From Halorussus salinus (GTDB lineage Archaea; Halobacteriota; Halobacteria; Halobacteriales; Haladaptataceae), in the NCBI RefSeq assembly GCF_004765815.2, contig NZ_ML974127.1:472917-536916 (forward strand): a DNA stretch of 64,000 bases, written 5' to 3'. The translations under genes were made by a program, and so were the position numbers. Below the pieces are notes generated by a model. That model did not search any database, was not told the DNA's origin, and was given only the letters and a program-made list of their open reading frames with translations. Shown piece by piece: positions 25,030 to 33,499 of this stretch (position 1 is the first letter of the stretch; each line of letters starts with the position of its first letter).

Positions 25030-25632
25030 TCAGTTCCCGCCTGCCTCGTCCAAGGCTTGCCGGAGGTCCCGAAACAGGGCCTCGTACTCGCCGGGCGTCA
25101 GCTCGTCCTCGATTTCCGCGAGCTGGTTTCGAACGTCTCGCAACTCCGCCTCGATTCGGGCTCGGGTACCGACCTGCGCTTTCTCGCCGCCACGTATCGT
25201 CGGGTCGTTCCGACAGGTCACGAGCCGGTAGTACCGCCGGAGGAGTCGGTTGTACGTCTGTCGCCTGACGAGTCTGCCCAGAATCGTCCGGACCTTCCGC
25301 TCGGTGAGTGGCCGACGAACGCACTCGTCGAATCCGAGTTCGAGTACTTCGATGTCGGCGTCCGCCGAGAGAACCACTCCCGCGGGTGCCTCGATACCGC
25401 GCTTGCGAAGCTTCGAGACTAGTTCTTCACCGGGCATGTCCGCGCAGTGTCGGGGAATCAGTATCGCGTCCACGTTCGCGTCGGCGAGGGCAAGCGCGGT
25501 CTCGCCGTCGTCGGCGGTCGTTACGTTCGCACTCGACAACCACCCGGTACACGCCTCCGTGACTTCGCCGACTAACAGCGCGCTTGAGTCGCGGGCGCAA
25601 GCGTCTGCCGTCGTCTGCGGTTCGGCACCCAT
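25030..25632 (-). CDS. HalX-type receiver protein lacking the phosphorylation site
   Basis: A 200-residue protein with an N-terminal receiver-like domain (about 15-115) and a C-terminal HalX-type helical domain (about 118-195) with TYNRLLRRYYRLVTCRNDPT and ELRDVRNQLAEIEDELTPGEYEALFRDL split across helices. In normal receivers the strand-3 aspartate accepts phosphate; here the matching place is Pro60 (DAILIPRH). The Lys of the usual KP pair is replaced by Arg (RRPL). It therefore cannot work as a standard phosphorylated response regulator. It may bind a partner constitutively. No histidine kinase is adjacent. Confidence 0.78.
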   Translation of the reverse strand: MGAEPQTTADACARDSSALLVGEVTEACTGWLSSANVTTADDGETALALADANVDAILIPRHCADMPGEELVSKLRKRGIEAPAGVVLSADADIEVLELGFDECVRRPLTERKVRTILGRLVRRQTYNRLLRRYYRLVTCRNDPTIRGGEKAQVGTRARIEAELRDVRNQLAEIEDELTPGEYEALFRDLRQALDEAGGN

Positions 25633-25756
25633 TTCGATTCAAAGTAGTAATTCACCCCGGCATATATTTTATTCATACTTTTTAATATCCGAACCGTTGT
25701 TTACACTCTTCAGGAAAGTACCGATATGTGATGGTTTCGCCGCCCCGGTCGCGCTC

Positions 25757-26707
25757 CTACTCCACCGTCGGCACCGGCACGTCGTCCAGCACGCGGTCCA
25801 CGACGGAGGACTTCGAGACGTTGTTGACCTGCGCGTCGGGCGTCAGGACCACGCGGTGCGCGAGGACGGGGTGGGCCACGCGCTTCACGTCGTCGGGAGT
25901 GACGAACTCCCGGCCGTTCATCGCGGCGTAGGCGCGGGTCGCCTCGAAGAGGCGTTGAGTCCCGCGCGGGGAGACGCCGACCTGCACGCGACGGTCCTCG
26001 CGGGTCTCGCGCGCGACGTTCGCCATGTACTCCAGCAGGTCGTCGTCCACGCGGACCTCCTCGGGGACCGCGCGGAGTTCGGTGACGAGTTGCTCGTCCA
26101 GCACGGTGCCGACCGACGGACTCTGCTCGCTCCGGCCCGCGCGTCGGCGCAGGAGTTCGTACTCGCCCTCGACCTCGGGGTAGCCGATGGAGGACTTGAC
26201 CGCGAAGCGGTCCACCTGCGCTTCGGGCAGGGGGAAGGTTCCCTCCTGCTCGACGGGGTTCTGCGTGGCGATGACGAAGAACGGCTGGGGGAGGTCATGT
26301 GTATCGCCGTCCACCGTCACTTGGCCCTCCTCCATCGCTTCCAGCAGGGCGGCTTGGGTCTTGGGCGGCGCGCGGTTGATCTCGTCGGCGAGGACGACGT
26401 TCGCGAAGATGGGACCCTCGTTGAACTCGAACTCGCGGTCCTCCTCGTTGAACACGTGCGTTCCGGTCACGTCCGCGGGGAGGAGGTCCGGCGTGAACTG
26501 GACCCGCGAAAAGGAGAGGCCGAGCGCCGACGCGAAACTTCTGGCGGTCAGGGTCTTGCCGGTGCCGGGCACGTCCTCCAGCAGGGCGTGTCCGCCAGCC
26601 ATCGCGCCCAAGAGTACGGTTTCGAGGAACTCGCGGTCGGCGATGACGGCGCTTCCGATGGTGTCGAGGACGGCTTCGCACTGCTCGTTCGCCTCGGTTA
26701 CGTCCAT
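25757..26707 (-). CDS. MoxR-family AAA ATPase
   Basis: A 316-residue AAA+ ATPase of the MoxR type, a chaperone-like ATPase that acts with DUF58/VWA proteins. Walker A GTGKT lies in EDVPGTGKTLTARSFA (about 48-54), Walker B in LADEINRAPPKTQAAL, the MoxR insert MEEGQVTVDGDTHDLPQPFF and sensor 1 ATQNPVEQEGTFPLPEAQ. The Arg-finger region DRFAVKSSIGYP follows. The ATG at 26707 removes an upstream extension that has no family match. It sits 2 kb from the DUF58 cluster but on the opposite strand, with four unrelated small genes in between. Confidence 0.9.
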   Translation of the reverse strand: MDVTEANEQCEAVLDTIGSAVIADREFLETVLLGAMAGGHALLEDVPGTGKTLTARSFASALGLSFSRVQFTPDLLPADVTGTHVFNEEDREFEFNEGPIFANVVLADEINRAPPKTQAALLEAMEEGQVTVDGDTHDLPQPFFVIATQNPVEQEGTFPLPEAQVDRFAVKSSIGYPEVEGEYELLRRRAGRSEQSPSVGTVLDEQLVTELRAVPEEVRVDDDLLEYMANVARETREDRRVQVGVSPRGTQRLFEATRAYAAMNGREFVTPDDVKRVAHPVLAHRVVLTPDAQVNNVSKSSVVDRVLDDVPVPTVE

Positions 26708-26809
26708 ACGCTCCTCGGTGGCGGCCCGCCCGCTTGAAGGTGACGGTAAGCTGACTGAAGCGTTCGGAATCGAAATCACTAAGTCCGAGAGGGCAGTAGG
26801 GTGGAGTGA

Positions 26810-26895
26810 GCCGAGGTAGCCTAGCCTGGCCAAGGCGGTTGCTTCGAGAGCAACTGTCCTCTACGGACACAGGCGTTCAAATCGCCTCCTCGGCG
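26810..26895 (+). tRNA. tRNA-Ser(CGA)
   Basis: The acceptor arms GCCGAGG (26810-26816) and CCTCGGC (26888-26894) pair, with discriminator G. The anticodon stem GTTGC/GCAAC encloses loop TTCGAGA with anticodon CGA, so it reads UCG serine codons. A long variable arm, the mark of tRNA-Ser and tRNA-Leu, and a T arm AGGCG-TTCAAAT-CGCCT are present. No intron. CCA is not encoded. A T-run (ctttt) follows directly and could end transcription. Confidence 0.95.
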
Positions 26896-27021
26896 CTTTT
26901 CCAATATTCCACTCTATCAGTTGCTGTTATTGCTATTTTCGAGTGAAAATCTTCGTGGAGAGTCATTCAGCCCCGCACTGTAGTCGAAATAGTCAAGTAA
27001 GACTGGCTTCGAACACTTGCT

Positions 27022-28262
27022 GTGGCCGAGGAGTACGACCACCGAACTGCCGTCACGCGACTCGAAGTCGAGGAGCGCGACCGGCGACTCCTCGAAGAGA
27101 CGATAGACCAGTGGCGTCAGGGATGCCAGATAGCGACGAATCTGGCGTGGGATTCGTGCGACGGCAAGCGAGCGATTCAATCGCTTGCCTACGACGACAT
27201 CCGCGAGCGGACCGGCCTGAGTAGCCAGCACGCGGTTCTGGCCACGCATCAAGTCGCAGAAGCGATTTCGACGTGTCTCGAACAGCGCGAGAAGGGAATC
27301 GGAACCTCGAAACCCCACTTTACGGCCCCAACAGTCCGATACGACGCCCGGACGATGACGCTGTTCGAAGACGGGTCAGTGTCGCTCACGACCGTCGAGA
27401 GTCGCGTTCGGTGTGACCTCGCACTTCCCGACGACTCGGACGGCTATCAGTTCGAATATCTGGACGACGAACGTGGGAACTGACCGAAAGTACCCTAACA
27501 GTTCGGGACGGCGACTTCTTCCTCCATCTGGGCTTTCGCCGACCGTCGAAATGCGCCGACGACACCGCCGAGAACGGAGCGGTTCTCGGGGTTGACCTCG
27601 GCGTCGATAATCTCGCGGTCACGAGTACGGCCGCGTTCTTCTCCGGTCGAGAACTCGACCATCGGCGTCGCCAGTTCGAAAAGCGCCGTGGGCGACTCCA
27701 GCAAGTAGGGACCCGGAGTGCACGTCGAACACTGAAGCGGGTCGGCGAGCGCGAGCGTCGATACGTCCGAGATTATCTCCACTGCGTCGCCAAAGGAATC
27801 GTCGCCGAGGCCTGGAAGTACGACTGCGGGACCATCGCCTTCGAGGACCTGACCGACATTCGCGAAACGCTTCCCGAGGCGAACTGGTTTCACCTGTGGG
27901 CGTTTCGACGACTCCACGAGTTCGTGGCCTACAAAGCGAGCGACTTCGGTATCGAGACGGTCGAGGTAGACCCCGAGTACACGTCTCGCCGATGTTCGGA
28001 GTGCGGTCACACCTCGGAGCGAAATCGCCCTCGGCGAGACCATTTTCGTTGTCAGAACTGCAAGAACGAAGCCAACGCCGACTACAACGCGGCGAAGAAC
28101 GTCGGATTGCGGTGTGTCCGTCGCGGCCTTCAGTCGTCACGGCGGACGGGCGTCGGTCGATGCGCCCTCAAGTCCGGAACGCTGACGCCGACCGGGGGAT
28201 TCACCCCCTACCCCGACGGGTTCGAGGCCGAGTTCGCGGACGAGTCCCTCGCGGACAGTTGA
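27022..28262 (+). pseudogene. tnpB: Frameshifted TnpB (IS200/IS605-IS1341 type), no TnpA
   Basis: The N-terminal part (GTG 27022 to about 27470) carries LEVEERDRRLLEETIDQW and TNLAWDSCDGKRAIQSL. The frame then stops at 27483; the following sequence continues in another frame as WELTESTLTV, implying loss of one base near 27465-27474. The C-terminal part has intact RuvC-like motifs: GVDLGVDN, TIAFEDLTD and NADYNAAKN, plus a zinc finger CSEC...CQNC. TnpB is an RNA-guided nuclease in this family. No tnpA is present, so the unit would need help to move. It starts about 125 bases after tRNA-Ser. Confidence 0.85.
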
Positions 28263-28299
28263 TATCTCCTTCTCGGCGTTTTCGATGCAGGAGCTTCAT

Positions 28300-28695
28300 T
28301 TAAAACAGGAACATGAAATTGTGGACTCCGAGGAATCCGTACCAGACCGCGGCCGAGGAGTACGTCACGACCCGGAACGCCGCCGGATACCCGTCGGGTG
28401 CCCACGAGTCGGGGACCAGTCGGGCGACGGCCTCCCCGCTCTCGGCCAGCAGAGCGACGCCGACGACGGCGAGAACGACGGTGACGAGGACGCCCTCGAC
28501 CATCCCGAACTCGCCCATCAGCGTCCGCGTGAGCCACATCGACTCGTACACGTCGTCGCGGAGCGAGAGGACCGTCACGGTGCTGACCGCGTCGAGGAGT
28601 TTCCCGACGACGAGGAGTACGAGCAGGCCGAGTCGGTCCGCGCCGACCGCGAAGCGACCGCCGCCGACGGCGAAGGTCGAGGAGCTGTTCGACAC
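28300..28695 (-). CDS. Membrane protein of unknown function
   Basis: A protein of about 131 residues with three hydrophobic helices (RLGLLVLLVVGKLLDAVSTV near the start, GVLVTVVLAVVGVALLAES, and FRVVTYSSAAVWYGFLGVHN at the end). A GTG at 28695 has a TATA-like ccataacaa about 27 bases upstream, favouring it as a leaderless start. A TTG at 28761 in frame would add 22 residues. No motif recognised. It may sit at the outer edge of the TnpB element's right side. Confidence 0.5.
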   Translation of the reverse strand: MSNSSSTFAVGGGRFAVGADRLGLLVLLVVGKLLDAVSTVTVLSLRDDVYESMWLTRTLMGEFGMVEGVLVTVVLAVVGVALLAESGEAVARLVPDSWAPDGYPAAFRVVTYSSAAVWYGFLGVHNFMFLF

Positions 28696-28808
28696 GACGC
28701 CAGCGACGCCGCCGTCGGCCTTTGTTATGGACCGGAAATACGGCGGGTAATCGCGGGCCAATCGGAATCAGGCAGTGGTTGCGGAGAGTAACGACTCGCT
28801 ACGCTCGC

Positions 28809-29315
28809 TCAGTTGAGTCGCCAGAGTTCGTAGTTGAGCGCGGTGGCGAATCCGACCCACAGCAGGTAGGGGACCAGCAGGGCCGTCGCGCGCCGGTCGA
28901 TGCGGGCGAACGCCGCCATCGTCGCCAGAATCGTCGCCAGCAGGACGAGGATGACGACCAGTCCGCCGAAGATGGCCTGCGCGCCGAAGAACGTCAGCGT
29001 CCACGCGGCGTTCAGGACCAACTGGACGCCGAAGACCCCGAGCGCGACGGTGCGGAGTCGGCCCTCGTCGCTTTGCCAGACGAGGTACAGCGCGACGCCC
29101 ATCAGCAGGTAGAGCGTGGTCCAGACCGGGCCGAACAGCCAACTCGGCGGCGTAAACGCGGGCTTGGCCAGCGTCGGGTACCACGTCGCCACCTCGTCGG
29201 CCGTGAGGATGGAGGGGACGATTCCGGCGAGTTGGCAGACGAGGACGCTTCCGACGAGGAGTGTCCAATCGACCCCCTCGCCGTCGCCGCCGCGCAGGGT
29301 TTCGGTGACGTTCAT
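28809..29315 (-). CDS. TspO/MBR family protein
   Basis: This 168-residue protein has five hydrophobic helices as in TspO, the outer-membrane/mitochondrial tryptophan-rich sensory protein that binds porphyrins. Family motifs are visible: the loop WYPTLAKPAFTPPSWLFGPVWTTLY, the conserved AWTLTFFG region, RIDRRATALLVPYLLWVGFA and the C-terminal NYELWRLN. Length is normal. No other porphyrin or light-sensing gene is close by. Confidence 0.9.
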   Translation of the reverse strand: MNVTETLRGGDGEGVDWTLLVGSVLVCQLAGIVPSILTADEVATWYPTLAKPAFTPPSWLFGPVWTTLYLLMGVALYLVWQSDEGRLRTVALGVFGVQLVLNAAWTLTFFGAQAIFGGLVVILVLLATILATMAAFARIDRRATALLVPYLLWVGFATALNYELWRLN

Positions 29316-29414
29316 GAGTCCCTGTAGGACGCCGAGGAGGAAAGAGATGGAGGGTCCGGGAAATCGTGGTCGGGTATCGGAACTTTCAGCACCGGTCTCC
29401 TCGTTGCTGTCGGT

Positions 29415-29696
29415 ATGTCACCGACCGTGGACGACCTCCGAAACGAGATTCGGACCGCAGTGGGCCGGTACGAGCGCGTCGAATCGACCGGCTTCACCAA
29501 GGAGGCGCTCGCCGCGATTTGCGAGGCCGTGGACTACGAGGCGGAGACGAACCGCCGTCCGTCGAAGTCCCGGATGCGCGCCGGGATTCTGTGGAAAGTC
29601 GGCGAGTTGGAGAGCGACGACCCCGAGGAGGCCCCGAGTTCGTTCCGGAAGGCGGAGTTGGAGGCCATCGCCGAGGCGCTTCGAGACGAGGAGTGA
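29415..29696 (+). CDS. Conserved haloarchaeal small protein
   Basis: This 93-residue, mostly helical acidic protein (MSPTVDDLRNEIRTAVGRYE, then TKEALAAICEAVDYE and MRAGILWKVGELESDD) has no membrane segment or cysteine motif. I recognise the general look of a small haloarchaeal hypothetical, but no named family. It is divergent from TspO (start 29315), with only 99 bases between the starts, so the two promoters overlap or adjoin. Confidence 0.6.
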   Translation: MSPTVDDLRNEIRTAVGRYERVESTGFTKEALAAICEAVDYEAETNRRPSKSRMRAGILWKVGELESDDPEEAPSSFRKAELEAIAEALRDEE

Positions 29697-30118
29697 CACG
29701 CGAGAATTGTAACGACGTATTGGATAACGAGACCGCCGAAAACGTCGCAGTGAACGCCTCGAAAGCCCCCGCCCGCTCGCGGTCGCTGAACGACATCTCC
29801 GACGGACGTAGTTGCGTCGGAGAGAGGTCGCTCAGACGACTACACTGCACGCGAGCGGGCGGCCCCTTTATCCCACCCGACAGTGGTCTATTCGACCGAG
29901 CGTCTGCCGGTGGTTTGACCGGTCGAGCGTTCGCTGACCTGTCTGGTCGAGTGCGTCCCGTCGTCTGCGTCACCGAGCGTCCGCCGACCGGCGGGTCGTC
30001 GGCCCGCCGGTCGGCTCGCGCGTCCGGAACGGACCGCTATCGAAGTGTTCGAGGTTCCGCTACCGTGTTAGGGAAATGAAAAATATTGCTTTTGAAACGC
30101 TACGTCTGTGTCGGGGCG
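29697..30118. other. Intergenic region with structured repeat
   Basis: No convincing gene in these 420 bases. It contains copy 2 of the structured element (29762-29878, minus strand) and then a stretch from about 29880 to 30060 with repeated ccggtcgag/gaccg words and no open frame of note. An AT-rich segment (gaaatgaaaaatattgc, 30073-30089) may belong to a terminator for the gene ending at 30119. Confidence 0.55.
29762..29878 (-). ncRNA. Conserved structured element, copy 2 (candidate ncRNA)
   Basis: Read on the minus strand this copy starts GGGTGGGATAAAGGGGCCGC and ends GGGGGCTTT. Outer stem: CCGCCCGCTCGCG with CGCGAGCGGGCGG, flanked by AAAG/CTTT and the GGG/GGG loop, as in copy 1. Second stem: CTGAGCGAC with GTCGTTCAG (one G-U). 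The single strand TGCAGTGTAGTCGT is identical to copy 1, while the inner hairpin differs (CTCCGACG with CGTCGGAG here) and is shorter. Length about 108 from AAAG to CTTT compared with 158 in copy 1. Conserved single strands and compensated stems argue for RNA function; a mobile inverted-repeat element is the alternative. Confidence 0.55.
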
Positions 30119-31771
30119 TCAGTCGTCGGCGGGCGCGGGGTCGGCCTCGTCGTCCGCCACGAGGAGGCGGTCCAGCGCGTTCACCATCGCGGTGACGCTG
30201 GCGCGGGTGATGTCGCCGTCGCTGGCCCGGACCGTCACCGAGCGGTCTCCTCGGGACATCTCGACTTCGACCGTGACAACCGCGTCCGTGCCGCCGGTGA
30301 TGGCGTCCACGTGGTAGGAGTCGAGGTCGGCCTCGGCCGCGACGGCCGCCGAGTCCCGCGAGTCCGAGACCGCTTCGCGGACCGCGCTGACCGCGGCGTC
30401 CACCGGGCCGTCGCCCGTGCCGCTGGCGATTTGCTCGTCGCCGTCCACGTCGAGGCGGACGCTGGCGGTCGGTTGCGGCCCGCCGCTGGTCGCGGTGAGT
30501 TCCAGTAGCGTGATGCGCCGGTCGCGCTCGCGGCCCCGCACGTCGTCGGCGATGGCGAGCAGGTCGGCGTCGGTCACGCGCTTTTCCTGCTCGGCGAGTC
30601 GCTGGACGCGCGCGACGACCGCCGCGAGTTCGTCGTCGCTGACCTCGACGCCGTGTTCGGCGAGGGCGGCCTTCGCGCCCGCCCGGCCGGTGTGCTTGCC
30701 GAGGACGAGGCGTCGCTCCCGACCGACCTTCTCGGGCGGGTAGGGTTCGTACATCCGCTCGTCCTTCAGCGTGCCGTCGGTGTGGATGCCCGACTCGTGG
30801 GCGAAGGCGTTCTCGCCGACGACCGCCTTGTTCGGCGCGAGGGGCACGTCGGTCGCGTCGGCCACGACCCGCGCGAGGTCGTACAGTTCGGTCGTCTCCG
30901 CGGTCTCGACGCCGTAGCAGTGGTCGAGCGCGATGGCGACCTCTTCTAAGGCGACGTTGCCCGCGCGCTCGCCGACGCCGTTGACCGTGGCGTGGACGAG
31001 GTCCGCGCCCGCCGCCACGCTGGCGAGGGCGTTCGTCACCGCGAGGCCGAGGTCGTCGTGGGTGTGCGTGCTGGTCGGCCCCAACTCCGTGAGCCGCGAG
31101 ACCGCCTCGTAGGCCCGCTGGGGACCGGTGTGGCCCACCGTGTCCGCGAAGCAGAACCTGTCGGCTCCGGCGTCGTGGGCGGCCTCGGCGAGTTCTTCGA
31201 GGAACTCGAAGTCGGCCCGCGAGCCGTCCTCGCCGATGACTTCGACCCAGAGGCCGTGGTCGCGGGCGTACGCGACCAACTCCTCGGTCGTTTCGACCAC
31301 CTCGTCGCGCGAGGAGCCCACCTTCTCCTCGACGTGGCGGTCGCTGGCGGGGACGACGAGGTTCACGCCGTCCACGTCGCAGTCGAGCGCGAGGTCCACG
31401 TCGCGCTGGACGCCGCGCGCGAAGCTGGTGACGCAGGCGTCCAAGCCCAGTCCCGCCACGCGCTCGATGGTCTCGCGCTCGCCGTCGCCGGTGCAGGCGC
31501 TCCCGGCCTCGACGACCGAGACGCCCGCGCGGTCGAGCGCGGTCGCTATCTCGGCCTTCTCGGCGGGGGTGAGCGAGACGCCCGGCGCTTGCTCGCCGTC
31601 CCGGAGCGTCGTGTCGAGAAGTGCCACCTCGCGGTCCGCGAGTCGCCGGTCGCGTTCGCGCCGGTCGGTCCGCTCTCCGTCGCGGTCGCGTCGTTCCGCG
31701 CGTTCTCCGTCCTGTGCGTCGCCGTCTGCGGGAGGTGTGTTATTCGGGGAACCCCCGAATAAATCGTTCAC
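30119..31771 (-). CDS. 2-isopropylmalate synthase/citramalate synthase family enzyme
   Basis: This 550-residue enzyme of the LeuA/CimA family condenses acetyl-CoA with a 2-oxo acid (2-oxoisovalerate for leucine or pyruvate for isoleucine). The catalytic domain has LLDTTLRDGEQAPGVSLT (metal and substrate binding), HTHDDLGLAVTNALA and GVGERAGNVALEEVAIAL. KHTGRAGAKAALAEHG marks the linker, and the last about 130 residues are the LeuA dimer regulatory domain. I cannot tell leuA from cimA by eye. The start is GTG at 31771; the first about 45 residues are Asp/Arg-rich repeats (GERAERRDRDGERTDRRER) with no family match. A hairpin overlaps the first codons. Confidence 0.88.
   Translation of the reverse strand: MNDLFGGSPNNTPPADGDAQDGERAERRDRDGERTDRRERDRRLADREVALLDTTLRDGEQAPGVSLTPAEKAEIATALDRAGVSVVEAGSACTGDGERETIERVAGLGLDACVTSFARGVQRDVDLALDCDVDGVNLVVPASDRHVEEKVGSSRDEVVETTEELVAYARDHGLWVEVIGEDGSRADFEFLEELAEAAHDAGADRFCFADTVGHTGPQRAYEAVSRLTELGPTSTHTHDDLGLAVTNALASVAAGADLVHATVNGVGERAGNVALEEVAIALDHCYGVETAETTELYDLARVVADATDVPLAPNKAVVGENAFAHESGIHTDGTLKDERMYEPYPPEKVGRERRLVLGKHTGRAGAKAALAEHGVEVSDDELAAVVARVQRLAEQEKRVTDADLLAIADDVRGRERDRRITLLELTATSGGPQPTASVRLDVDGDEQIASGTGDGPVDAAVSAVREAVSDSRDSAAVAAEADLDSYHVDAITGGTDAVVTVEVEMSRGDRSVTVRASDGDITRASVTAMVNALDRLLVADDEADPAPADD
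31742..31760 (-). promoter_or_regulatory. Perfect hairpin at the start of the LeuA/CimA gene
   Basis: attcgggg, 3 bases, ccccgaat forms an 8-base-pair stem within codons 4-10 of the gene. A second reading frame starting at ATG 31778 (MASERFIRGFPE, stop at 31740) runs across the same hairpin. The hairpin could hinder translation initiation or act with the short frame; this is only an inference. Confidence 0.4.
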
Positions 31772-31897
31772 TGGCCATGATTGACCACGCCGTCCCTTTC
31801 ACGGGGGAGTAGTTAAGGGGGCCTTTGTGACAGGCCGGTCTGTCGGACCCGAATCCGTCTGTTCAAGTATATTACCTCCCATCGTGTTGTAACGGGT

Positions 31898-32113
31898 ATG
31901 GAGAACGTCGTTTCTCGAAAGAGTGACGAGGAACTCGTTCGCTTCGCGCTGGCGAAGTACCGTCACGGTGAGGTCGGCATGCGCGGGGCCGCCGACATCG
32001 CGGGACTGAGTATCGCCGAGATGATGACGGAGGCCAACGAGCGCGATGTCCGCCAGAACTACGACGAAACGGACCTCGAATCCGACGTAGCGAATCTCGG
32101 CAATCGGACGTAG
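31898..32113 (+). CDS. UPF0175-type antitoxin-like protein
   Basis: The 71-residue protein reads SDEELVRFALAKYRHGEVGMRGAADIAGLSIAEMMTEANE, the UPF0175 small-helix motif (a short HTH-like domain used as antitoxin or regulator). A TATA-like gtatattac sits about 27 bases before the ATG, indicating a leaderless message. No toxin gene follows; the next gene is a minus-strand MFS transporter ending 15 bases away. It is likely an orphan regulator. Confidence 0.7.
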   Translation: MENVVSRKSDEELVRFALAKYRHGEVGMRGAADIAGLSIAEMMTEANERDVRQNYDETDLESDVANLGNRT

Positions 32114-32127
32114 AGTAAGGGCTGACC

Positions 32128-33372
32128 CTACTCGCTCGCGTCGGCCGTCGGCCGGTCCGCCGCCACCGGAACCTCCCACGCGAGGACGGCCAGCGAACCG
32201 GCTACCAGCACTCCTCCGGCTATCGCCAGCGCCAGCAACGGCGACGAGAAGTCCGAGACCGCGCCGCTGGCCAACTGGAACGGAATCACGGTCAGGCCGC
32301 TGACCATCGCCATCGCCGACAGGACCGTCGCCCGACCCAGCGACTCGGTGCGGTCGTTGACGTACTGGCTGGCCAGCGCGCGGGTGGTGTCCGCGATACC
32401 GCGCGCGAGCAGGAGAACTGGAAGCGCGAGGACTGGAACCAGATACATCCCCGCCAGCGCCGCGCCGACCGCGAACGGGAGAACGAGGAACCACGTCCGG
32501 AGACCGATTCGCTTCTTGATGGCTCCGGCGTAGTAACTGACGGCCGCGCCGACGAGGCTTATCCCGGCGTAGTACCAGCCCAGTAGCGACTCGACGCGGC
32601 CCGGCGCGACGCCGAGGTCTATCACGACGGTCTCGAAGATGGGCTGGACGAACATGAAGACGAGATAGAGGACCGCGGCGAACAGGACGTAGTAGTAGAC
32701 CACGAACGCTCGAATCCGCCGGTTCGTCACGGTCTCGCGGACGATGCGGACGCTCCGGCCGAGCGAGAGGTCCTCGTCGTCGGTCTCCTCGTAGGTCTCC
32801 GAGTCCGACAGCGACAGCAGGACCGGAAGCCCGAGCGCGGTGACGCCCGCGGCGACGAAGAAGGGGTACGCGAGGTCCACGCTCCCGAGGTAGCCGCCGA
32901 CGACGGCCGCGACGACGCCCGTCAACAGCGAGACCGACTCGCCGCGCCCGCGGACGTGCGAGAAGCGGTCCTCCGAGAGGTCGTCGGTCAGGGTGTCGTA
33001 GAGCCACGCGTCCTCGCTCCCCGACCGGAAGTTGTAGCCCATCGACCAGCAGACGTAGAGGCCGAGGAGCGCGGGGAACGACTCCGCGAACCCGATGGCG
33101 ACGAGCGTCGCCGCGATGACGCCGGTCCCGACCAGCAGGCTGTCGCGCCGCCCGATGCGGTCGCCGACGTAGCCGGTCGGCACCTCGCCGAGGACGGTCG
33201 TGACGTTGTAGGCCGCTTCCAGAAGGGCGATTTGCGTGAACGACAGCCCCTGCGCGAGGAAGTAGAGATACATCACGGGGCGGTAGAACTCCACCGCCTT
33301 CGTCGCCTTGTAGAGGTAGTACTTGAACACGGCCGACTCGGGGAGTCGCCCGGAGCGCCCACGTTCGGTCAT
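32128..33372 (-). CDS. MFS transporter
   Basis: A 414-residue membrane transporter with about 12 hydrophobic helices. The N-terminal half has the MFS loop 2-3 motif in GYVGDRIGRRDSLLVGTG; the middle loop (SDSETYEETDDEDLSLGRS) is acidic, and the second half ends in short helices. I chose ATG 33372 because upstream codons do not match membrane transporters and the sequence there is intergenic in character. No substrate is evident; the best guess is a sugar or drug efflux-type carrier. Confidence 0.85.
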   Translation of the reverse strand: MTERGRSGRLPESAVFKYYLYKATKAVEFYRPVMYLYFLAQGLSFTQIALLEAAYNVTTVLGEVPTGYVGDRIGRRDSLLVGTGVIAATLVAIGFAESFPALLGLYVCWSMGYNFRSGSEDAWLYDTLTDDLSEDRFSHVRGRGESVSLLTGVVAAVVGGYLGSVDLAYPFFVAAGVTALGLPVLLSLSDSETYEETDDEDLSLGRSVRIVRETVTNRRIRAFVVYYYVLFAAVLYLVFMFVQPIFETVVIDLGVAPGRVESLLGWYYAGISLVGAAVSYYAGAIKKRIGLRTWFLVLPFAVGAALAGMYLVPVLALPVLLLARGIADTTRALASQYVNDRTESLGRATVLSAMAMVSGLTVIPFQLASGAVSDFSSPLLALAIAGGVLVAGSLAVLAWEVPVAADRPTADASE

Positions 33373-33499
33373 CTGCCGGAAGGACGTTCGTGGCTCCTGA
33401 TATGTCCTGTTAAGACCGAATCGGGCGAGTCGTAATAATTCGGCCGAGTCGGCCGCTATCGCCGTACGCTTATATTCGACGCCGCACAACCCACTGGCG

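Noticed and set aside
31898..32113. Toxin-antitoxin pair
   Set aside because: The UPF0175-like gene has no adjacent toxin; the neighbours are a biosynthetic enzyme and an MFS transporter.
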